The translations under genes were made by a program, and so were the position numbers. From AVCC01 sp041736255 (GTDB lineage Bacteria > Pseudomonadota > Gammaproteobacteria > Burkholderiales > Burkholderiaceae_D): a DNA stretch of 64,000 nt. The notes beneath the pieces were generated by a model. It did not search any database, was not told the DNA's origin, and saw nothing but the letters and a program-made list of their open reading frames with translations. The stretch spans positions 1 to 64,000 of the forward strand of contig JBGSTZ010000031.1 of the NCBI GenBank assembly GCA_041736255.1, read 5' to 3'. This document shows positions 58,116 to 64,000 of the stretch, piece by piece; the first letter of the stretch is position 1; each line of letters begins with the position of its first letter.

Positions 58116-59786
58116 CTAACGCCGCACCGGCGCTCCATTTGCCTCGTAATACGGCACTACGATGCGCGGCAATGGCGCACGGCCGCGGATTGCGTCGGCG
58201 ATTTTTTCGGCAATCATAATGGTCGGCGCGTTCAGATTGCCGCTGACGATTTCCGGCATGATCGAGGCATCGACCACCCGCAAGCCTTCCATTCCATGTA
58301 CCCGCCCGTCGGCATCGACTACGGCCATATCGTCGTAGCCCATTGCATTGGTGCTGGACGGATGGTAGGCGGTTTCCGCATTGTGGCGCACAAAGTCATC
58401 CAGCTCGGCGTCGCTCTGTTTTGCTTCGCCGGGGGTAATTTCGCGGCCGGCATACGGCACCAGCGCTTGCTGCCGGATGATGTCGCGCGTGGCGCGAATG
58501 CCGGTGCGGAATTCGTGCCAGTCCTGCTCTGCCGACATGTAATTGAACAACAAGCTCGGATGCTGGCGCGGGTCTTTCGAGCGCGCATGTACCCGGCCGC
58601 GGCTCGGTGAGCGCATCGAGCCCATGTGGGCCTGAAAGCCATGCACCTTGATCGGATTGGTGCCGTTGTAGTTGATCGCAATCGGCAAAAAGTGATACTG
58701 GATATTCGGCCATGCAAAACTGTCATCGCTGCGAATAAAACCGCCCGCTTCGAACTGGTTGCTGGCACCGATGCCGCTGCCCATCAGCAGCCATTCGGCA
58801 CCAATCATTGGTTGATTCCATATTTTCAGCGCATTGACCAACGACACCGGCTGCAGGCATTCGTATTGTTGATAGACCTCCAGATGGTCTTGCAAGTTGG
58901 CGCCGACACCGGGCAAGTCGTGCACCAGCGGGATTTCCAATGCGCGCAGCAAGGTCGCCGGACCGACGCCGGAACGCTGCAGAATTTGCGGCGAGGCAAC
59001 CGCGCCGGCACACAGCAACACTTCACGTTTTGCGTGCGCTGTTTGCGGTTGATCCTTTTGCAAATAAGCCACGCCGATGGCGCGTTTGCCGGAGAACAAA
59101 ATGCGATCAGTCAGGGCGTGGGTGACGATGGTCAGATTCGGCCGTTGCCGGGCCAGATCGAGGTAGCCGCGCGCGGTGCTGTCACGGCGTCCATTGGGCG
59201 TGGTGGTGCGGTCCATCGGGCCGAAGCCTTCCTGCTGATAGCCGTTGAGATCTTCGGTGCGCGGATAACCAGCCTGGACACCGGCTTCGACCATCGCATG
59301 AAACAGTACATTGTTGCCGTTCTTGGGCGTCGTCACCCGCAGCGGACCGTCGCCGCCGTGATAATCGTTGGCGCCGATGTCGCGTGTTTCTGCTTTTTTA
59401 AAATAGGGCAGGCAGTCCAGATAAGACCAGTTCTCCAAACCCTCGCGCTTGGCCCAGCCATCGTAATCAAGCGCGTTGCCGCGGATATAGCACATGCCAT
59501 TGATCAGCGACGAGCCGCCCAACCCCTTGCCACGGCCGCATTCCATGCGGCGGTTATTCATGTGCGGCTCAGGATCGGTTTCATAGGCCCAGTTGTAGCG
59601 TCTTCCCTGCAACGGGAACGCCAGCGCGGCCGGCATTTGGGTGCGGAAATCGAAGCGGTAATCCGGTCCGCCGGCCTCCAGCAGCAACACGCTGACGTCG
59701 GCATCTTCGGTCAGGCGCGTGGCCAGCACATTGCCAGCCGAACCGGCGCCGATGATGATGTAATCGTATTCATTTGGATGTTGCAT
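58116..59786 (-). CDS. betA: Choline dehydrogenase (GMC oxidoreductase)
   Basis: A 556-residue flavoprotein of the GMC family, the usual BetA length. The FAD motif is IIIGAGSAGNVLATRL (10-25), the GMC signature is GRGKGLGGSSLINGM, and the active-site H475 (YHPSST) and Asn pair near 517-519 are in place. It oxidises choline to betaine aldehyde at the membrane. I chose ATG 59786 with AAAGG upstream. It is 170 bp downstream of betB. GMC enzymes vary in substrate, but pairing with betB supports choline. Confidence 0.9.
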   Translation of the reverse strand: MQHPNEYDYIIIGAGSAGNVLATRLTEDADVSVLLLEAGGPDYRFDFRTQMPAALAFPLQGRRYNWAYETDPEPHMNNRRMECGRGKGLGGSSLINGMCYIRGNALDYDGWAKREGLENWSYLDCLPYFKKAETRDIGANDYHGGDGPLRVTTPKNGNNVLFHAMVEAGVQAGYPRTEDLNGYQQEGFGPMDRTTTPNGRRDSTARGYLDLARQRPNLTIVTHALTDRILFSGKRAIGVAYLQKDQPQTAHAKREVLLCAGAVASPQILQRSGVGPATLLRALEIPLVHDLPGVGANLQDHLEVYQQYECLQPVSLVNALKIWNQPMIGAEWLLMGSGIGASNQFEAGGFIRSDDSFAWPNIQYHFLPIAINYNGTNPIKVHGFQAHMGSMRSPSRGRVHARSKDPRQHPSLLFNYMSAEQDWHEFRTGIRATRDIIRQQALVPYAGREITPGEAKQSDAELDDFVRHNAETAYHPSSTNAMGYDDMAVVDADGRVHGMEGLRVVDASIMPEIVSGNLNAPTIMIAEKIADAIRGRAPLPRIVVPYYEANGAPVRR

Positions 59787-59824
59787 AGCGGCCTTTCTTA
59801 GTGATGCTGGCGACATGCAGGAAA

Positions 59825-59855
59825 GTGTTGGGCTTTACTGTGCTCAGCGCCAGAC
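59825..59855. repeat. Fragment of family B repeat
   Basis: GTGTTGGGCTTTACTGTGCT followed by CAGCGCCA matches the inner right half of the element at 1670-1760 and lacks the GTAG end. It lies in the betA-betB gap, which is otherwise A+T-rich. Confidence 0.5.
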
Positions 59856-59956
59856 TATTTTTAACAAAAATACACCATCTTAGTATATTAAAAAATATGC
59901 AATTTACTGCATATATAATATGAAGTAAATAAATATACTCCTGCTATTTTAGTTCA

Positions 59957-61429
59957 TTAAAACACCGAGGTATAAGCACCCAATTCAATTTGTATCGATT
60001 TGATCTGCGTGTATTGTTGCAGCGTGGTCAGCCCATTCTCGCGCCCGACGCCGGATTGCTTGTAGCCGCCGACGGGCATTTCGGCGGCAGATTCGCCCCA
60101 AGTATTGATCCAGCAGATGCCCGCTTGTAATTGATGGATGACCCGATGTGCGCGGCTCAGGTTCTCTGTAATCAGGCCGGCTGCCAAGCCATAATCGGTA
60201 TCGTTGGCGCGCCGCACGACTTCATCCTCGTCGTCGAAAACCAGGATGCTCATCACCGGACCGAATATTTCTTCGCGTGCAATTTTCATCGCGTCGGTGC
60301 AATCGGTAAACACGGTCGGTTGCACGTAGGTGCCCTTGGCATAGGTGCCGTCCAGCACACGCTCGCCGCCGGTCAACAGGCGTGCGCCCTCTGCCACGCC
60401 GGAGGCGATGTATCGCAGCACGTTTTCCATATGCGGGAAGCTGACCAGCGGACCAAAGTTGGTGTCCATTTGCATCGGATCGCCCATCCGGATGCGCTGC
60501 ACACGCGCGATAATTTTTTCCTCGAATGCCTGCTTGATCGAGCGATGCACGAAGACGCGCGTGCCGTTGGTGCATACCTGGCCGGAACTGTAGAAGTTAG
60601 CCATCATCGCGACATCCGCGGCGCGGTCCAGATCGGCATCGGCAAATACGATCAGCGGCGATTTGCCGCCCAACTCCATCGTCACTTCCTTGAGGGTGGA
60701 GCCGGTTGCGCTGGCCACCACTTTTTTGCCGGTAACGGTGCCGCCAGTGAAGGTTATTTTGTCGATTCCCGGATGCTCGGTCAGCCAGTTGCCGACTTCC
60801 TGCCCGGGGCCGGTCAGTACGTTGAATACGCCATCTGGCAAGCCAGCTTCGGTGTAGATTTCAGCCAGTCGCAAGGTGCTCAAGGGCGTCACTTCACTCG
60901 GTTTGAAAATCATCGCATTGCCGGCCGCCAGCGCCGGAGCGGATTTCCATAACGCGATCTGGATCGGATAATTCCAAGCCCCGATTCCTGCCACCACACC
61001 CAGCGGTTCGCGCCGCGTGTAGACAAACGAACTCTCGCGCAGCGGAATTTGCATGCCCTCGATCGCCGGCACCAGACCGGCGTAATATTCCAGCACATCG
61101 GCGCCGGTGACGATATCGACTGCGCGGGTTTCGGACAAGGGTTTGCCGGTGTTCAGGGTTTCGATTTCTGCCAGTTCATCGTTACGCGCACGCAAAATCT
61201 CCACTGCACGGCGCAACACGCGCGAACGCTGCATCGCAGTTTGCGCCGCCCAAATCTGCTGCCCTTGGCGGGCGCTGGCGACGGCGCGATCGACATCCTG
61301 TTGTGATGCGCACTGCACCTCGGCCAGCACTTCGCCGTTGGCCGGATTGCGTGTTGCAAGGGTTTTGCCGCTGGTGGCATCCACGCGGCGACCGCCGATA
61401 TAAAGTTGTTGCTGTTTGAATACGGGCAT
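59957..61429 (-). CDS. betB: Betaine-aldehyde dehydrogenase
   Basis: A 490-residue NAD(P)-dependent aldehyde dehydrogenase. The general base is E252 (MELGGKSP) and the nucleophile C286 (GQVCTNGTR). The segment GAWNYPIQIALWK and length fit BetB. It turns betaine aldehyde into glycine betaine, an osmoprotectant or methyl source. It precedes betA on the same strand. The regulator betI and transporter betT are absent from the window, and the 207-bp upstream gap shows no clear operator. Confidence 0.92.
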   Translation of the reverse strand: MPVFKQQQLYIGGRRVDATSGKTLATRNPANGEVLAEVQCASQQDVDRAVASARQGQQIWAAQTAMQRSRVLRRAVEILRARNDELAEIETLNTGKPLSETRAVDIVTGADVLEYYAGLVPAIEGMQIPLRESSFVYTRREPLGVVAGIGAWNYPIQIALWKSAPALAAGNAMIFKPSEVTPLSTLRLAEIYTEAGLPDGVFNVLTGPGQEVGNWLTEHPGIDKITFTGGTVTGKKVVASATGSTLKEVTMELGGKSPLIVFADADLDRAADVAMMANFYSSGQVCTNGTRVFVHRSIKQAFEEKIIARVQRIRMGDPMQMDTNFGPLVSFPHMENVLRYIASGVAEGARLLTGGERVLDGTYAKGTYVQPTVFTDCTDAMKIAREEIFGPVMSILVFDDEDEVVRRANDTDYGLAAGLITENLSRAHRVIHQLQAGICWINTWGESAAEMPVGGYKQSGVGRENGLTTLQQYTQIKSIQIELGAYTSVF

Positions 61430-61636
61430 TTTGATTCTCCAACTATTTAAAAATTTGCCGGATGGACAGTTTTTTGTTCATGCCAGGCGTGAAAAGAGCG
61501 CCTCGTAATTGCAATTTGAGTTTACGCGCCGCAATTAGAAGTTGCGCAACGGGTAACAGCAAGAATTACAATCGGGGGATTGGATAATAGTATCAATAAT
61601 ATTGACGACTCGTCCGGCACTGAAAAGTGCAGGATT

Positions 61637-61849
61637 TTAGCGCTTGCGTAGCGGCGTCAGCAGATGCGTCAAGGCATTGTGATCGAGCTCATACATCAGC
61701 GCAATCAGGCCGCCGAGTTCGCCGGAAGGAAAACCTTCGCGCGCAAACCAGCCCAGATAATGTCCCGGCAGATCGGCGATCAAGCGACCTTTGTACTTGC
61801 CATAAGGCATGGTGCGGGTGACTAAAAGTTCCAGGTGTTCAGGATTCAT
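61637..61849 (-). CDS. DUF3820 family small protein
   Basis: A 70-residue basic/aromatic protein. It shows the DUF3820 pattern MPYGKYKGRLIADLPGHYL and WFAREGFPSGELG. The family is widespread in proteobacteria and has no proven role. It is compact and cytoplasmic by sequence. It ends about 210 bp before betB and starts 43 bp after the luciferase-like gene on the same strand, so it could be cotranscribed with that gene. Confidence 0.82.
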   Translation of the reverse strand: MNPEHLELLVTRTMPYGKYKGRLIADLPGHYLGWFAREGFPSGELGGLIALMYELDHNALTHLLTPLRKR

Positions 61850-61892
61850 GATCGACTACAGGCAGCTTGCAAAGCGTGGGAATTGGCGCTGC

Positions 61893-62882
61893 TCAAGCCA
61901 GCGCTTTGTGAACGTCTGCAGTGATCTCATACGAGCGCAGGCGCGCGGCGTGATCGAAGATTTGCGACGTGATCATCAGTTCGTCCGCACCGGTGCGGGC
62001 AACAAATTCCGCCAATTCGCGCGCTACCGTTTCGGGCGAACCAATAGCCGAGCACGACAAAACCTGATCCAGCAACGCGCGCTCCTGCGGGCCGATGCGG
62101 CTCAAATAATCCCCCATCGGCGGCGGCAGAGGCGAAGGGCGACCGCTGCGCAGGTTCACGAATGCCTGCTGCATTGAGGTCGCGTGAAATTGTGCCGCAT
62201 CATCCGTGTCGGCAGCAAACACGTTAAAGCCGAGCATCACATACGGCTTTTGGTGTTGCTCCGAGGGTTGGAACGTGGCGCGGTACAGCGCGATCGCCTG
62301 CATCATCTGGGCCGGCGCAAAATGCGACGCGAAGGCATACGGCCGGCCGAGCGCCGCTGCCAATTGCGCACCAAACAGGCTCGATCCCAGAATCCAGATC
62401 GGCACGTTCAGACCCATGCCGGGAACGGCACGCACAACTTGTTTTGGCGCAGGCGAAAAATAATCCATCAACTCCAAAACGTCTTGTGGAAATTCGTCTG
62501 CATCGGCAGCCAGATTGCGCCGCAATGCGCGTGCAGTGATCTGGTCCGAGCCCGGCGCGCGCCCCAGCCCTAGGTCGATGCGGCCGGGGAAGAGTGACTC
62601 CAGGGTCCCGAATTGCTCGGCAATCACCAGCGGAGAATGGTTCGGCAGCATGACGCCGCCGGCACCGACTCTGATTTTTGACGTACCGGCTGCCACGTAC
62701 CCGATCAAGACCGCAGTCGCAGCGCTGGCGATGCCCGGCATGCCATGGTGTTCCGCCAGCCAATAGCGGTTGTAGCCCCAGCGCTCGCCATGCTGCGCAA
62801 GATCGAGTGTGTTGCGAAAGGATTGGGCCGCATTGCTGCCTTCAGCAATGGGGGAAAGGTCAAGTATGGAAAATGGGATCAT
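61893..62882 (-). CDS. Luciferase-like flavin-dependent monooxygenase
   Basis: A 329-residue TIM-barrel LLM-class oxidoreductase. It has IPFSILDLSPIAEG at the start, YWLAEHHGMPG, the flavin/phosphate region GAGGVMLPNHSPLVIAEQFG and RIDLGLGRAPGSDQ. These are hallmarks of the MsnO8/YhbW group of FMN-dependent enzymes. The substrate is not known. The start ATG 62882 has only a weak Shine-Dalgarno; the next residues match family starts. It is divergent from the chemotaxis receptor gene across a long gap. Confidence 0.88.
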   Translation of the reverse strand: MIPFSILDLSPIAEGSNAAQSFRNTLDLAQHGERWGYNRYWLAEHHGMPGIASAATAVLIGYVAAGTSKIRVGAGGVMLPNHSPLVIAEQFGTLESLFPGRIDLGLGRAPGSDQITARALRRNLAADADEFPQDVLELMDYFSPAPKQVVRAVPGMGLNVPIWILGSSLFGAQLAAALGRPYAFASHFAPAQMMQAIALYRATFQPSEQHQKPYVMLGFNVFAADTDDAAQFHATSMQQAFVNLRSGRPSPLPPPMGDYLSRIGPQERALLDQVLSCSAIGSPETVARELAEFVARTGADELMITSQIFDHAARLRSYEITADVHKALA

Positions 62883-63494
62883 GCTTTTTTAATTAAGGGC
62901 GACCGGGAAAAATGCAAGCCTTGTTTGTCTGCGCTTTTAACTTGCCCGCGATACCTCTGTGCTTTGGCGATATCGGCGTCATGACCCGACAGAATTTTCG
63001 GAAGAGTGAAGTAGGCACATTGACCATGTTTAGCAAAAATCATTAATTTGCCGTCAATGCAACAATGCAATAAATGTTGTATATTAGAAATTAATGCTGC
63101 ATTGCGGCATTTCCCATGAGATATTGTTGTAATATTTTTAATAATCCTGGATAAATACCCTTAAATATTCAGGTGTCATCAAGAAGTAATAATATGTGCT
63201 TAGCATGAAAAAATTCTAAATAGAAACATTATTACGTCCAATATTATATTGAATGCACATCATCCTCGGACGTAACACGCTGTCTAAAATAACGCGGCAT
63301 CGCCCTGCCGAAATTGACATGCAGATCAAATTCATTCTCCTACCTGCGCCAGTGCATGGCTGTTGCTATTTACAACATCGCGGGTCACGCCGTGGGCAGG
63401 GTGGATAGTAGTTGAGACGCGATCACGCCGATTGTGCATGCCACTGAAAAAATCAAAAATTCGTTTGCTCACCATAATAATTTTAGGAATACAT
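62883..63494. other. Long A+T-rich intergenic region
   Basis: About 610 bp between divergent genes. It holds several A+T-rich stretches and one CCTG...CAGG imperfect dyad near 63148-63173. No coding frame, repeat family or clear sigma-28 promoter is seen. TCTAAAAT and GCCGAAAT around 63281-63313 recall a sigma-28 promoter, but the spacing is wrong. Confidence 0.5.
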
Positions 63495-64000
63495 ATGTCA
63501 TTTGAAAATTTGAAAATCGGAACGCGTTTAGGGTTGGGATTCTTCGTGATGCAGATCTTATTGGTTGCCACAATAATTTTTGCTCTGAACTCCATGGGCG
63601 GGATTCAGACGCAACTGAATGAGATTGTGGACGACGATAACGTCAAAAGTTTTGCAGCGAATGAAATGGTGGACAACTTCAGAGACGTCTCGGGAATCGT
63701 AAGCAATATTGTGATGTTGCGGGACGAAGCGGCGCAGCAAGAGCAAAAAAATATGCTTGCTGTGGCGCGCGAAAAATATGGCAAAGCCAAAAAAGTGATG
63801 CTCGGTACGCCCCTGAATGAGAAAGAAAAAGAATTGATGGGAAAACTTGATCAATCAATACAAATTGCATTGCCCCTCGTGAATAAAGTGGTTGAATTGG
63901 GCTTGCAAAACCAGAATATGGAGGCCGCTGATTTTCTGATGGTGCAAGCCGCTCCGGCCATCCGGCAAGCAATCGGCGTTATAGACGAAATCGTTGTCTA
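63495..64000 (+). CDS. Methyl-accepting chemotaxis protein, 3' end beyond window
   Basis: The first 168 codons are visible. A short cytoplasmic start (SFENLKIGTRLGLGF) and a membrane helix at about 10-31 are followed by an extracytoplasmic helical region rich in Lys/Glu/Gln (about 35-168), matching a four-helix-bundle MCP sensor domain. The HAMP and signalling domains should follow beyond the edge. It would report a chemical signal to CheA/CheW. The ligand is unknown. The ATG at 63495 has AGGAAT upstream. Confidence 0.87.
   Translation, partial: MSFENLKIGTRLGLGFFVMQILLVATIIFALNSMGGIQTQLNEIVDDDNVKSFAANEMVDNFRDVSGIVSNIVMLRDEAAQQEQKNMLAVAREKYGKAKKVMLGTPLNEKEKELMGKLDQSIQIALPLVNKVVELGLQNQNMEAADFLMVQAAPAIRQAIGVIDEIVV

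Noticed and set aside
58626..59801. A 391-codon open frame antisense to betA
   Set aside because: It overlaps a gene with complete GMC motifs and has no motif of its own.
63281..63313. Sigma-28 promoter for the chemotaxis receptor
   Set aside because: TAAAATAA and GCCGAAAT resemble the two halves but are 14 bp apart instead of 11.

Overview
The window looks like chromosomal DNA of a Gram-negative betaproteobacterium of the order Burkholderiales, most likely family Oxalobacteraceae. That placement is inferred from the protein types and gene pairings; no rRNA or marker gene is present to prove it. The signs are a liu (leucine/isovalerate) catabolic cluster under a MerR-type LiuR, AceK, a B12-dependent ribonucleotide reductase, a QseEGF (GlrKR) signalling operon, Tat-exported PhoX, Wzm/Wzt-dependent polysaccharide export and a ProQ/FinO protein. 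Coding density is high. I see no tRNA, rRNA, CRISPR array, prophage or insertion sequence.

Region 1 (1-17.9 kb, all minus strand) is a branched-chain acyl-CoA catabolism block. It holds liuR, a PaaI-type thioesterase, liuA (isovaleryl-CoA dehydrogenase), aceK, a thiolase, a second acyl-CoA dehydrogenase, a DsbA-fold isomerase, a rhodanese/YchJ pair, an acyl-CoA synthetase, liuB, liuC, bioB, liuD, a GhrA-type reductase and the 5' part of the HMG-CoA lyase gene. Together these turn leucine-derived isovaleryl-CoA into acetoacetate and acetyl-CoA, and bioB supplies the biotin needed by methylcrotonyl-CoA carboxylase (LiuBD). Three LiuR-type palindromes are visible: one before liuR, one before the thioesterase-liuA unit, and one inside the ychJ coding sequence upstream of the acyl-CoA synthetase gene.

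Region 2 (18-31.3 kb) is mixed. It has a metallo-hydrolase, a leaderless B12-binding protein divergent from nrdJ (which carries tandem NrdR-like boxes), an isolated A+T-rich DUF3800 gene, an orphan MlaC, a CPA2 antiporter with a TrkA-N domain, a thiamine-precursor salvage set (cytX, thiD, thiM) and a 2OG-Fe(II) oxygenase.

Region 3 (31.4-43 kb) is signalling. PhoX lies behind a four-unit Pho box. A qseE-qseG-qseF operon is followed by a complete sigma-54/GlrR-type promoter in front of a secreted BON-domain protein. Then come a three-PAS GGDEF/EAL protein with a degenerate cyclase site, a LysR regulator, and a diguanylate cyclase with a four-cysteine cluster.

Region 4 (43.3-55.8 kb) is a surface-polysaccharide locus. 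It contains an epimerase, three GT2 enzymes and Wzm/Wzt with a C-terminal carbohydrate-binding extension. A 1265-residue methyltransferase-coiled coil-GT-GT fusion resembles an O-antigen 'ruler' enzyme. A DUF2142/GT2/SMR trio looks like a three-component periplasmic glycosylation system.

Region 5 (55.8-64 kb) holds a ProQ/FinO protein, an ArsR regulator with an Old Yellow Enzyme, betA and betB without betI, a DUF3820 protein, a luciferase-like monooxygenase and the start of a chemotaxis receptor.

The intergenic spaces carry an unusual variety of short palindromic repeats. Most begin with GTAG, the head typical of REP elements; another family is built on GTCCACGAA.
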